Source: Streptomyces werraensis (GTDB taxonomy: Bacteria; Actinomycetota; Actinomycetes; Streptomycetales; Streptomycetaceae). Taken from it: 64,000 bases of DNA. The position numbers and the translations under genes are program-made. This document shows positions 40,703 to 49,118 of the stretch, one piece after another (positions within the stretch are counted from its first letter, which is position 1; each line of letters opens with the position of its first letter). The DNA lies in contig BNBX01000011.1 in NCBI GenBank assembly GCA_014656175.1, forward strand, positions 149,575 through 213,574. Direction: 5' to 3'. The notes beneath the pieces were generated by a model, which did no database searches, was not told where the DNA came from, and was given only the letters and a program-made list of their open reading frames with translations.

Positions 40703-41170
40703 TCATCCACGGCGCACGACCTGCCACACGCGACGCACCGCGTCCTCCCCCTGCAACCACCAGCCTTCCAGCTTGTCCCGGACCGTTACGTAGACCGCCC
40801 TCCACTTCAGCCACGGCGGCAGGTCGCGGAACCGTACGAAGGTCAGGGTGTCGTCCACGGCGTTCACGGCGATGCTCTTGCGTCCGGGGCCCGCCGCGCG
40901 CAGCACCTCGTACAGCTCCGGCGTCAGCGCCCCGTTCAGCCGGGCCGCCGTGCCCACCGCCGTGAAGGCGAAGCCTCGTTGGGCGGTGTCCGGGAGCTGC
41001 GTCGCGCGGACGAGACGCGGGGAGGCGTCTTCCAGCGGGCAGTTGAAGGCGAGGCCGATCGCCGCCGTTCCCAGGTTCCGCTCACCCCGCTCGAACGCGG
41101 CGTCCCACTCCCCCGGGTCGTCGAGCCCCAGGAGGCCCTCCCCCGTCCCCCAGTCCCACGACCGCGTCAT
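40703..41170 (-). CDS. Hypothetical protein, B
   Basis: The 155-residue product begins MTRSWDWGTGEGLLGLDDPG. It has GTAAIGLAFNCPLEDASPRL, GAALTPELYEVLR-type ALTPELYEVLRAAGPGRKSI and a Trp-rich end (PPWLKWRAVYVTVRD, EGWWLQGEDAV). I do not recognise a family. It has no signal peptide or membrane helix. It starts 15 bp after the gene at 41186 and they are probably co-transcribed. A relic of its tail lies upstream of the RHS gene, which links it to the toxin island. Confidence 0.7.
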   Translation of the reverse strand: MTRSWDWGTGEGLLGLDDPGEWDAAFERGERNLGTAAIGLAFNCPLEDASPRLVRATQLPDTAQRGFAFTAVGTAARLNGALTPELYEVLRAAGPGRKSIAVNAVDDTLTFVRFRDLPPWLKWRAVYVTVRDKLEGWWLQGEDAVRRVWQVVRRG

Positions 41171-41185
41171 GCCCGCTCGGTCCGC

Positions 41186-41872
41186 TCAGTCCGCGAACCG
41201 GAACGTCGACGTGATCGCGTCGAAGATGTCGAAGAAGGAGTCCGCGAGGTCCAGGACCTGGCTGCTGCCCGCGACCAGGGCGACCTTGCCCTCCTGGCCC
41301 GGCACCGGGATGAACGTCTGCATCAGCACCGCCCGGATCGTGCGGTTCAGCTCATCCCCCGGTACCGGTACGTCCTCGATGCCGTACGTCCGGGCCGCCG
41401 GGCCCACGCCCGGGATGTCGACCGTCGTCACCTTGCGCCAGGAGTCGCCCTCCCGCCTGGCCTCCTTGACGGCGAGCTGCGCGGTGACCGCCTCCGGGTC
41501 GGTGGGGAGCGGGTCGCCCTTGCTGGTGCGTCCGCCGACCAGGGACACCGTGACCGAGCCGGTGATCGGGGTGTCGCCCCCGAAGCTCTCCGCCATGCAG
41601 CCGCAGTACAGCGCACCCGACTTCCAGGCGTCCGCCGCCGCCTTGCGCAGGAAGGAGATGTACGTGTCGCGGTGCGGGGCCAGTTCGGGGTGGGCGCGCA
41701 GGCGTTCGGTCACCATGCGGTGGATCGCGTCGTCCCTCGACTCGGGACGGACGTCGAACTCCCACCAGGACTCCGGCACCTTGATCCGGAAACCGCCCCG
41801 TTCGACGGTCAGCGCTTCCATGTAACGGGCCATGTCGCCGGCGTCCCCCTTCGGTCGATGACGTTCCGACAT
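41186..41872 (-). CDS. Hypothetical protein, C
   Basis: The 228-residue product has GGFRIKVPESWWEFDVRPES, a helical segment LRAHPELAPHRDTYISFLRK, and a beta-rich end with GDTPITGSVTVSLVGG and a KALVAGSSQVLDLADS-like VALVAGSSQVLDLADSFFDI. No catalytic motif or signal is seen, and I do not recognise it. ATG 41872 is used, but ATG 41833 (GGGGGA about 10 nt upstream) has the better ribosome site. It leads the pair with the gene at 40703. Confidence 0.65.
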   Translation of the reverse strand: MSERHRPKGDAGDMARYMEALTVERGGFRIKVPESWWEFDVRPESRDDAIHRMVTERLRAHPELAPHRDTYISFLRKAAADAWKSGALYCGCMAESFGGDTPITGSVTVSLVGGRTSKGDPLPTDPEAVTAQLAVKEARREGDSWRKVTTVDIPGVGPAARTYGIEDVPVPGDELNRTIRAVLMQTFIPVPGQEGKVALVAGSSQVLDLADSFFDIFDAITSTFRFAD

Positions 41873-42000
41873 CGTGCCATCGCACCGTCACCGCGTGGGG
41901 CGCGGGCCCGTCAGTCGTCGAGGTCACCCGTCAGCCCGCGTTCGTACGCGAGGAAACCGGCCGCACATGCGCCGGGCCGTCCCTCCGCGATACTGGCTCC

Positions 42001-42759
42001 GTGCCGTCCACCCCGCAGCCCGTGACGCCCGACCCGCCGGAGCCGATCCCGCGTCCGCTGCTCACGCAGTCCTGGCTGGACCTGACGTTCGTGCACTGGG
42101 CGGCGGACCCGGCCGACGTGGCCCCGTTGCTGCCGCCGGGTGCCAGGCCCGACACCCTCGACGGCGTGACGTACGTCGGTCTCGTCGCGTTCCGGATGCA
42201 CCGGGTGGGGTGGCTGCGGCTGCCGGGCGTGCCGTACCTGGGGAACTTCCCGGAGACCAACGTCCGCCTGTACTCCGTGGACGACCACGGCCGGCGCGGG
42301 GTGGTGTTCCTGTCCCTGGACGCTGCCCGGCTGATCCCGGTGCTGGTCGGCCGCCTCGGCTTCGGGATGCCGTACGTCTGGTCGCGGATGCGCGTTCGGC
42401 ACGTCGACGACCGCACCGTCACGTACACCGCCTCCCGGCGCTGGCCGGGGCCGCGTGGCGCGGGTACACGGCTCACCGTGCGGCGGGGCGAGGCGGTGGC
42501 CGAGCCGACGGAGCTGGAGCACTTCCTCACCGCCCGCTGGGGCATGCACGGCGTGTTCTTCGGGCGGCCGGTGTACCTGCCGAACGCCCATCCGCGCTGG
42601 CCGCTCCACCGGGCCGAGCTGCTGGAGTGCGCGGAGGACCTGGTCGCGGCGGCGGGGCTGTCCGCTCCGGCCGGTGCGCCGGTCAGCGTGCTGTACTCGC
42701 CGGGCGTCCCCGCCCGCTTCGGCCGCCCGGCCCGCCCGGCGGGCATCCCCACGCCCTGA
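42001..42759 (+). CDS. DUF2071 family protein
   Basis: The 252-residue product resembles the YqjF/DUF2071 fold related to acetoacetate decarboxylase: LLTQSWLDLTFVHWAADPAD, LPPGARPDTLDGVTYVGLVA and the NFPETNVRLYSVDDHGRRGV strand. The late motif LEHFLTARWGMHGVFFGRPV is also conserved. GTG 42001 is the start. No enzyme activity is established for the family. It is the only plus-strand gene in this stretch and faces gdhA across a terminator. Confidence 0.8.
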   Translation: MPSTPQPVTPDPPEPIPRPLLTQSWLDLTFVHWAADPADVAPLLPPGARPDTLDGVTYVGLVAFRMHRVGWLRLPGVPYLGNFPETNVRLYSVDDHGRRGVVFLSLDAARLIPVLVGRLGFGMPYVWSRMRVRHVDDRTVTYTASRRWPGPRGAGTRLTVRRGEAVAEPTELEHFLTARWGMHGVFFGRPVYLPNAHPRWPLHRAELLECAEDLVAAAGLSAPAGAPVSVLYSPGVPARFGRPARPAGIPTP

Positions 42760-42765
42760 ACGCGG

Positions 42766-42798
42766 GCGGGGCCGAGGGCGCGATGCCCCCGGCCCCGC
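42766..42798. terminator. Bidirectional terminator
   Basis: GCGGGGCCG (42766-42774) pairs with CGGCCCCGC (42790-42798) between two convergent genes, DUF2071 and gdhA. Confidence 0.65.
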
Positions 42799-42810
42799 AA
42801 GCCGTACGCG

Positions 42811-44178
42811 TCAGATGATGCCCTGCGCCAGCATCGCGTCCGCGACCCGCTCGAACCCGGCGATGTTCGCGCCGGCGACGTAGTCACCGGGGACGCCGTA
42901 GCGCTCGGCGGTCTCCGCGCAGGTGGTGTGGATGTCGGTCATGATCCGGGCCAGCTCGGCCTCGACGTGGTCCGCCTTCCAGGACATGCGCGACGCGTTC
43001 TGCGTCATCTCCAGCGCGCTGACCGCGACCCCGCCCGCGTTGGCCGCCTTGCCGGGGCCGAAGGCGACACCGGCCTGCTGGAGCAGGTCGACGGCCTCGG
43101 GCGTGGTGGGCATGTTCGCGCCCTCGGAGACGGCCTTCACGCCGTTGCGGATGAGGGTCGCGGCGTCGACGGCGTTCAGCTCGTTCTGCGTGGCCGACGG
43201 CAGGGCGACGTCCGCGGGGACCTCCCAGACGCGTCCGCCGGGCACGTACCGCGCGGAGCCGCCGCGGCGCTCGGCGTACGTGCTCACCCGGCCGCGCTCG
43301 ACCTCCTTGATCTGGCGCAGCAGCTCCAGGTCGATGCCCTTCTCGTCGACGACGTAGCCGCCGGAGTCGGAGCAGGTGACGGGGGTGGCGCCGAGGGCGG
43401 CGAGCTTCTGGATCGTGTAGATCGCGACGTTGCCGGAGCCGGAGACGACGGCCGTCTGGCCCTCCAGGTCCTCGCCGCGGGCGCGCAGCATGGCCTCGGC
43501 GAACAGCACGTTGCCGTAGCCGGTCGCCTCCGGGCGGATCAGCGAGCCGCCCCAGCCCGCGGCCTTGCCGGTGAGGACGCCGCCCTCCCAGCGGTTGGTG
43601 ATGCGCCGGTACTGGCCGAAGAGGTAGCCGATCTCGCGGGCGCCGACGCCGATGTCACCGGCGGGGATGTCGGTGTACTCGCCGATGTGCCGGTACAGCT
43701 CCGTCATGAACGACTGGCAGAAGCGCATGACCTCGGCGTCGCTGCGGCCCTGCGGGTCGAAGTCGCTGCCGCCCTTGCCGCCGCCGATGCCGAGCCCGGT
43801 GAGGGCGTTCTTGAAGATCTGCTCGAAGCCGAGGAACTTGATGATCCCGAGGTTCACCGAGGGGTGGAAGCGCAGGCCGCCCTTGTACGGGCCGAGGGCG
43901 CTGTTGAACTCGATGCGGAAGCCCCGGTTGACGTGGACGCGGCCGTTGTCGTCCGTCCACGGCACCCGGAAGATGATCTGCCGCTCGGGCTCGATCAGCC
44001 GCTCCACGAGGCCGGGGTCGGCGTACTCCGGCCGGGCGGCGAGTACGGGGGCGAGCGTGTCCAGCACCTCACGCGCCGCCTGGTGGAACTCCGGCTCCGC
44101 CGGGTTGCGGCGCTCCACCTCGGCGCGGAGCTGCTCGAGCGAGATCTTGGGGTCGGGGCGTGAGGTCACGGGGGTCAC
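42811..44178 (-). CDS. gdhA: NADP-type glutamate dehydrogenase
   Basis: GdhA makes glutamate from 2-oxoglutarate and ammonium. From GTG 44178 (AAAGGG 5 nt upstream) it has 455 residues, the length of the hexameric short form. Visible motifs are the substrate site SALGPYKGGLRFHPSVNLGI with catalytic Lys, GIGGGKGGSDFDPQGRSDAE, a Rossmann GSGNVAIYT and the end AGANIAGFERVADAMLAQGI. The start is uncertain by nine bases (GTG 44169). A palindromic GTATAC region lies about 120 bp upstream and may hold the promoter. Confidence 0.95.
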   Translation of the reverse strand: MTPVTSRPDPKISLEQLRAEVERRNPAEPEFHQAAREVLDTLAPVLAARPEYADPGLVERLIEPERQIIFRVPWTDDNGRVHVNRGFRIEFNSALGPYKGGLRFHPSVNLGIIKFLGFEQIFKNALTGLGIGGGKGGSDFDPQGRSDAEVMRFCQSFMTELYRHIGEYTDIPAGDIGVGAREIGYLFGQYRRITNRWEGGVLTGKAAGWGGSLIRPEATGYGNVLFAEAMLRARGEDLEGQTAVVSGSGNVAIYTIQKLAALGATPVTCSDSGGYVVDEKGIDLELLRQIKEVERGRVSTYAERRGGSARYVPGGRVWEVPADVALPSATQNELNAVDAATLIRNGVKAVSEGANMPTTPEAVDLLQQAGVAFGPGKAANAGGVAVSALEMTQNASRMSWKADHVEAELARIMTDIHTTCAETAERYGVPGDYVAGANIAGFERVADAMLAQGII

Positions 44179-44420
44179 GGGGTCCCTTTCTGGCACGGCC
44201 GGCAACCGGTTCGCGGGCGCGCACGAGGTCCACGGGCGGGGAACCGGTGAGGAGCGCTCGGCGCCGTTGCCGCGCGCGGGACGTAGGACGCCTGTTTTGT
44301 ATACGACAGGCAGCCCAACCCCTCCAGTGTTACTCCTGCGTTAAGCGGATACCAAGGGGCGAGTCGGATTGTCCGCCATCTGGACGCCGTGTACGGAGTG
44401 TGGACGTGCCGTCGCGCGCG

Positions 44421-44633
44421 TCAGTGATCCGCGGCGGCGTGCGCGACGAAGCGGGTCCACGCGGCCGGCGTGAGGGCGAGACGGGGGCCGGCGGGGGTCT
44501 TGGAGTCCCGGACGTGGACGGTGCGGGGGGCTATGGCGACCTCGACGCAGGAATCGCCGTCCGGCCCGTCGCTGTAGCTGCTCTTGAACCAGACCGGCTC
44601 GGAAACGTCCCCGGCGGATGCCTTGTGGATCAT
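44421..44633 (-). CDS. DUF397 domain protein
   Basis: The 70-residue product MIHKASAGDVSEPVWFKSSY... has WFKSSYSDGPDGDSCVEVAI and VHVRDSKTPAGPRLALTPAA, as in BldB/DUF397 small proteins. Its ATG overlaps the HTH stop by ATGA. In Streptomyces such proteins pair with DUF5753 HTH regulators in development or toxin-antitoxin-like control. Confidence 0.85.
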   Translation of the reverse strand: MIHKASAGDVSEPVWFKSSYSDGPDGDSCVEVAIAPRTVHVRDSKTPAGPRLALTPAAWTRFVAHAAADH

Positions 44634-45505
44634 GTCTCTCCCAGCATGTGCTCGATGAGGTCCAGCGACTCCCGCGGTGTGAGAGCCAGCGCCCGGATCG
44701 TCCCATAACGCAGGTCCAGGATCCGTAGCTGCTTCGGATCGAAGGTCGGCCGGCCGTTGAACGCGCCGTCGGACCGGCCCGCGGCCGTACCGTCGGCGAA
44801 CTTCAGCATTTCGATCCTGCCGTTCAGTCCGGGATGGGCCCCGGCGCCCGTGGGCATCACCTGGAGCGTCACATTGCGCAACTGGCCTACCTCCAGCAGG
44901 TGTTCGAGCTGCCGACGCCACACCATTGTCCCTCCGACCGGCCGGCGCACGGTCGTCTCTTCCAGGACGAAACTGAGGGCCGGGGCGGGGCACCGCTCGA
45001 AAATCGCTTTGCGTGCCATCCGCGCGGCCACCAGGCTCTCGGTCTCCTCCTCGGTGTACGGCGGCTGCCAGGCGTCGAACAGGGCGCGCGCGTGCTCGGG
45101 CGTCTGCAACAGGCCATGGATGCTCAGCCCGACATACACACCCAACTCAACGCACTTGGCCTCCAGTTCGGTCAGAGCCCGCACACTTTTGGGATAGCGG
45201 ACGCGCCTGACGTCCTCCCACGCCGCCGCGAGCAGTCCGCCGGCCCTCAGCACCTCGTCGGCCCGCTCCAGATACTCCCGCCGCGGAATCCGCTTGCCCG
45301 CCTCGACCTTGTAGACGAGGTCCTCCCCGTACCCGACGGCCCGGGCGAAGTCGCACACCCGCATCTCCACGGCCTCGCGCCGCAGCCTCAACTGCCGCCC
45401 CACGGTGGTGATGACGGCGACGCCCCACTCGTCGTCCGGGTCCACCTCCCACCCGGGCTCGTCCGCCTCCCCCGCACCCCGTACGACCTCACCGTCCACC
45501 GCCAT
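44630..45505 (-). CDS. HTH regulator with DUF5753 domain (Scr1/WhiJ type)
   Basis: The 291-residue protein has an XRE-type helix-turn-helix at about 35-85 (RLRREAVEMRVCDFARAVGY, KVEAGKRIPRREYLERADEV) and a DUF5753 ligand-like domain from about 110 (PGLSIHGLLQTPEHARALFD type, ERCPAPALSFVLEETTVRRP, NVTLQVMPTGAGAHPGLNGR). ATG 45505 has GGAGGGG 9 nt upstream. It is coupled to the DUF397 gene and is probably autoregulated. Its physiological target is unknown. Confidence 0.87.
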   Translation of the reverse strand: MAVDGEVVRGAGEADEPGWEVDPDDEWGVAVITTVGRQLRLRREAVEMRVCDFARAVGYGEDLVYKVEAGKRIPRREYLERADEVLRAGGLLAAAWEDVRRVRYPKSVRALTELEAKCVELGVYVGLSIHGLLQTPEHARALFDAWQPPYTEEETESLVAARMARKAIFERCPAPALSFVLEETTVRRPVGGTMVWRRQLEHLLEVGQLRNVTLQVMPTGAGAHPGLNGRIEMLKFADGTAAGRSDGAFNGRPTFDPKQLRILDLRYGTIRALALTPRESLDLIEHMLGET

Positions 45506-45923
45506 CCCGCACCACCCCTCCGTGTCGTCCGCGGCACCGCACACACCGGCACCTCCCCCTGCCAACGAGCCGGACAGCGTGGACAGCACTGGACAACTCG
45601 TGGACGATCACGACAGACGAACTGATCTTCGACCGTGCAGGCTGCCGAACGGTGAATGCGCCACCGTGACGCGAACTTTGATGCTCCGGTGCCCCCAGCC
45701 GTCCCCCAAGCAAGAACTCGGGGGAAATCACCCCACCAAGCCCCACCCCTCCCGCCCGCAGGGCGTGATCACTCGGGCGGGTGAACATTCGCTGCTCAGC
45801 TGGCTTTTCGGGCCCTCGGCACCTCTACGCTCAGCGCAACACAACCCGAAAAAAGCTTCGGCCCCCGCCGGGATTGCCGTCCCAGTGCGAGGGCCTGACC
45901 ACCAAGGAAGAAGCACCTTCCCG
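45506..45923. other. Divergent regulatory region
   Basis: This 418-bp gap separates the HTH-DUF397 pair from the plus-strand winged-helix gene. It has no credible ORF. Near 45880-45900 there is CCCGAAAAAAGCTTCGG and a GGCCC/GGGCC stem in the leader of the plus-strand gene. Promoters for both sides are expected here. Confidence 0.5.
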
Positions 45924-46799
45924 ATGGATACCCAAAACCCTAGCGCGCCCTTGCGCGCCCAGTCAGCCGCCGACGGCAATCCCACCCGTCCGCGTCACCA
46001 CACCGGCGGTGTCATCCACGAGAACACCCGCCACACCACCCGCTTCACCGTGATCGGCAACCACCTCACCCAGCACAAGGAACTCTCGCTGCTGGCCATC
46101 GGGCTCGGGTGCCACATCCAGTCCCTCCCCACCGGCGCCCCGACCGACATCAAGTCGCTGGCCGCCCGCTTCAAGGAGGGCGCGACCCGTATCGCCGCCG
46201 CTCTGCGGGAGCTGGAGGCCCACGGCTACCTCCGCCGCGAACGCGTCCGCACCGCCACCGGCCGGATCATCACCCGCACCGTCTCCTGCAACCAGCCCGG
46301 CCACCGCCGCCGCCCGGCCGACACCGACTGCCCCGTGCCTCCCCGGGCCGCGCACAGGCCTGAGCCCCGCCCCCGCAAGGCGCTCCCGGCCGTCCCGCAG
46401 CCCACCCGGGCAGCCGCCGTGACCCTCCGGCAGCAGGCCACCGACCTCCTGGCCGGCCTGCGCCGCCACGACCCCCGCCTGCTGCTCTCCGCCACCGACA
46501 CGGCCCACCTCGCCCCGGGCGTCATCGCCTGGCTGGAACGCGAGGTCAGCCCCACCGCCGTCCGTCACGCCCTCACGACCGACCTCCCGGCCGACGCCCT
46601 CCGCCGCCCCGCGGCCCTCCTGGCCCACCGCCTCACGGCCCAGCTGCCACCCCCACCCCCGTACCGCGCCCCGGCAGCCCCGCCCCCCGTCCACCACGCC
46701 CTCCGCTGCTGCGACGGCTGCGACCGCGCCTTCCGCGCCCCGGAAACGGAGACCCACTGCCGCGACTGCCGCACGGAAGCCCTCGCGGCTCCCGCCTGA
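45924..46799 (+). CDS. Helix-turn-helix protein with C-terminal Cys cluster
   Basis: ATG 45924 begins MDTQNPSAPLRAQ; the 291-residue product has a winged-helix part around ELSLLAIGLGCHIQSLPTGA and KSLAARFKEGATRIAAALRE followed by LEAHGYLRRERVRTATGRII, like the GntR/replication-initiator type helix-turn-helix. A Pro/Ala/Arg linker follows, then a second helical part with LLAGLRRHDPRLLLSATDTA. The C-terminus has CCDGCDRAF and CRDCRTEA, four closely spaced Cys that could bind zinc. It lies alone, in a GC-rich leader, and its targets are unknown. Similar orphan proteins occur often in Streptomyces. Confidence 0.7.
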   Translation: MDTQNPSAPLRAQSAADGNPTRPRHHTGGVIHENTRHTTRFTVIGNHLTQHKELSLLAIGLGCHIQSLPTGAPTDIKSLAARFKEGATRIAAALRELEAHGYLRRERVRTATGRIITRTVSCNQPGHRRRPADTDCPVPPRAAHRPEPRPRKALPAVPQPTRAAAVTLRQQATDLLAGLRRHDPRLLLSATDTAHLAPGVIAWLEREVSPTAVRHALTTDLPADALRRPAALLAHRLTAQLPPPPPYRAPAAPPPVHHALRCCDGCDRAFRAPETETHCRDCRTEALAAPA

Positions 46800-46807
46800 G
46801 CATGGAA

Positions 46808-46845
46808 CCGCCCCGGACCGGTGACGGGCGACCGGGCCGGGGCGG
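46808..46845. terminator. Bidirectional terminator
   Basis: CCGCCCCGG (46808-46816) pairs with CCGGGGCGG (46837-46845), between the convergent helix-turn-helix and xylanase genes. Confidence 0.65.
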
Positions 46846-46871
46846 CGATGTGGGGACGTGCGGGAGAACGC

Positions 46872-48053
46872 TCAGTGCTTGCGGTGCTTCGGGCCCTTCG
46901 GGCCGCCCTTCCCGCAGTCGTCGTGGCGGGCGTCCTTCAGGGTGTCGCGCAGCGCGTAGTACGCCGGCTTACGGTCGAAGTCGTCCGTCATGACCGTCGC
47001 GAAGCCCTCGCCCTCGAAGAACACCGGGACCCACGAGTACTTGTCGGTGAAGCCCCAGATGGTGAACGAGTTGCAGCCGTCGACCTCCAGGCACGCCTGC
47101 AGCATCCGCTGGTAGTACTCCGCCTGCTGCTTCTCCTGGGCCGGGGTCGGCAGCGAGCCCTCCGGCACGTCCATGCGGACGTCCAGCTCGGTGACCGCGG
47201 TCTCCAGGCCGAGCGCGTCGAAGCGGCGCAGGTTGTCGGCGAGGTCGCCGGGGAAGCCGTAGCGCGTGCTCAGGTGGCCCTGCACGGAGAATCCGTGCAC
47301 CGGCACCCGCTGTGCGCGCAGGTCCTTCACCAGGGCGTAGTACGCGTCGCTCTTCGCGTTGACGCTCTCGACGTTGTAGTCGTTGAAGAACAGCTTCGCC
47401 TTCGGGTCCGCCTTGTGCGCCCAGCGGAACGCGTCCGCGACGATCCCCGGGCCGAGCTCGCGGATCCAGATGTTGTCCTGCGTGCGCAGGTTGCCCTGGT
47501 CGTCGAAGATCTCGTTCGCCACGTCCCACTGCTGGATCTTGCCCTTGTACCGGCCGACCACCGTGGTGATGTGCTCGCGCAGGATGCCGCGCAGCTCCTC
47601 CTTGGTGAAGTCGCCGTTCTCCAGCCATGCCGGGTTCTGGCTGTGCCACAACAGCGTGTGGCCGCGCACCACCTGGCGGTTCTTCCGGGCGAACTCGACG
47701 ATCGCGTCCGCCTGTCCGAAGTCGTAGCGGTCGCGCTCGGGGTGGATGTAGTCCCACTTCATCTGGTTCTCGGGCGAGACCGAGCTGAACTCCCGCCCCA
47801 GGACCTTCCGGTACTCCTTGTCGTACGTGAAGGGGTCCGGGTAGTCCTGCTCCAGGTGGTGGCCGCCGCCCGCCACGGCGGTGCCGATCACGAAACCTTC
47901 GGGGGCGGCCGCGCGCAGCCGGTCGAACTGGGCGTGGGAGTGCTGCGGCGGCCGGGGGCCGGCCGACGAGGCGGCGGACGCCGAACCGCCGAGGAGCGGC
48001 AGGGCCAGTGCTGCGGTGGCGAGGGCCACGGTGGCGAAACGGAACGGTCTCAT
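46872..48053 (-). CDS. Secreted GH10 endo-1,4-beta-xylanase
   Basis: The 393-residue enzyme cuts xylan. A signal peptide (residues 1-27, ending GGSASA) is followed by a single GH10 (beta/alpha)8 barrel. Acid/base Glu181 lies in WDVANEIFDD and nucleophile Glu289 in TELDVRM. Other core motifs are the substrate-binding HTLLWHSQNPAW and FTIWGFTDKYSW. No carbohydrate-binding module is attached; the end is a His/Lys/Pro/Gly-rich tail (GPKGPKHRKH). ATG 48053 starts directly on the signal peptide. An inverted repeat upstream suggests repression in the absence of xylan. Confidence 0.93.
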   Translation of the reverse strand: MRPFRFATVALATAALALPLLGGSASAASSAGPRPPQHSHAQFDRLRAAAPEGFVIGTAVAGGGHHLEQDYPDPFTYDKEYRKVLGREFSSVSPENQMKWDYIHPERDRYDFGQADAIVEFARKNRQVVRGHTLLWHSQNPAWLENGDFTKEELRGILREHITTVVGRYKGKIQQWDVANEIFDDQGNLRTQDNIWIRELGPGIVADAFRWAHKADPKAKLFFNDYNVESVNAKSDAYYALVKDLRAQRVPVHGFSVQGHLSTRYGFPGDLADNLRRFDALGLETAVTELDVRMDVPEGSLPTPAQEKQQAEYYQRMLQACLEVDGCNSFTIWGFTDKYSWVPVFFEGEGFATVMTDDFDRKPAYYALRDTLKDARHDDCGKGGPKGPKHRKH

Positions 48054-48083
48054 GCGGGGGCTCTCATTCCCGTCGTGTTCTCG

Positions 48084-48111
48084 AATGTTTCGAAGGTGCA
48101 GCCGAAACATT
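48084..48111. promoter_or_regulatory. Inverted repeat before the xylanase gene
   Basis: AATGTTTCG (48084-48092) and CGAAACATT (48103-48111) form a perfect 9-bp inverted repeat with a 10-bp spacer, 31-58 bp upstream of the xylanase start. A smaller TCGAA-TGT-TTCGA overlaps it. It has the appearance of a repressor site. Confidence 0.5.
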
Positions 48112-48185
48112 AGGGATGGGCGGACGGTACGATCCGGCCGAGTGGCGCGTCAATACCCGTGCACGAACCGGGCCTTCGAGCCGCC

Positions 48186-49085
48186 TCACTCCACCGACGG
48201 GCGGATCACCTCCTCCGCCACCCACCGGGCGATGCCCTCGGGGAACGGCGCGGGCAGCCCGAGGACGACGTGCCGGAACCCCGCTTCCAGCGCCTCCCCC
48301 ACGGCGTCCCGTACGGCGTCGGGCCGGCCGGTGTCGACCGGGAGGTGGATCGACCGGACGACCGAGGCGGGGTCGCGGCCGATGTCGGCGCAGTACCGGT
48401 CCAGCAGGGCGCTGCGCCGCACCACGTCGTCGATGTCGCCGCCCGGGACGTTCCACAGGTCGGCATGGGCCGCGGCCACGCGCAGCGTCGCCGACGACCG
48501 GCCGCCGACGAGGATCGGCGGGTGCGGGCGCTGCACCGGCTTCGGGTTGCCGAAGGCCCCCGTCAGACGGTGGTGTTCGCCGTGGAAGTCGAACGGCTTC
48601 TCCTCCGTCCACAGCCGCTTGATCAGCACGCAGGCCTCTGCGAGGCTCGCCACCGCCTGCGCCGGGTCGTGGAACGGCAGCCCGTGGGCCGGGTACTCGC
48701 GCCACGCCTCGGGCGGACGCGGGCGCGAGCCGACGCCTATGCCGAAGTCGAGCCGTCCGCCCGACACGACGTCGACGGTCGTCGCGATCTTCGCGAGCAG
48801 GGCGGGCGGCCGGAACCGGTTGCTGGTGACCATCACGCCCAGCCGCAGCCGCCGCGTCTGCGCCGCGAGGGCCGACAGCAGCGTCCAGCCCTCGAACGTC
48901 GGCCCGTCGGGGTCGCCGAAGATGGGCATGAGGTGGTCGAACAGCCAGGCGTGCTCGATCTCGGGGACCTCGTCCGCCTCGCGCCAGACGCGGACGATGT
49001 CGTCGTAAGCGACCTGCGAGGGCGCGGTCATGACGCCGAAGCTGGGCCGCCCCGGCCGGGCGGTCCGACGTGCGGTGTCGAGCAT
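48186..49085 (-). CDS. LLM-class flavin/F420-dependent oxidoreductase
   Basis: The 299-residue protein has the luciferase-like barrel motifs: SFGVMTAPSQVAYDD at the start, AWLFDHLMPIFGDPDGPTFE, RRLRLGVMVTSNRFRPPALL and KPVQRPHPPILVGGRSSATL. These point to F420 rather than FMN, but the cofactor cannot be decided from sequence. ATG 49085 is used over a TTG two codons upstream. It has its own gap to the xylanase gene, so the two are not clearly coupled. Substrate unknown. Confidence 0.85.
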   Translation of the reverse strand: MLDTARRTARPGRPSFGVMTAPSQVAYDDIVRVWREADEVPEIEHAWLFDHLMPIFGDPDGPTFEGWTLLSALAAQTRRLRLGVMVTSNRFRPPALLAKIATTVDVVSGGRLDFGIGVGSRPRPPEAWREYPAHGLPFHDPAQAVASLAEACVLIKRLWTEEKPFDFHGEHHRLTGAFGNPKPVQRPHPPILVGGRSSATLRVAAAHADLWNVPGGDIDDVVRRSALLDRYCADIGRDPASVVRSIHLPVDTGRPDAVRDAVGEALEAGFRHVVLGLPAPFPEGIARWVAEEVIRPSVE

Positions 49086-49118
49086 GGTCAAGGCCCCTTC
49101 CGGGTCGGTTGGCGGTGG

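Noticed and set aside
46821..48113. Plus-strand frame of 430 codons over the xylanase gene
   Set aside because: The xylanase has clear catalytic residues and a signal peptide on the minus strand.
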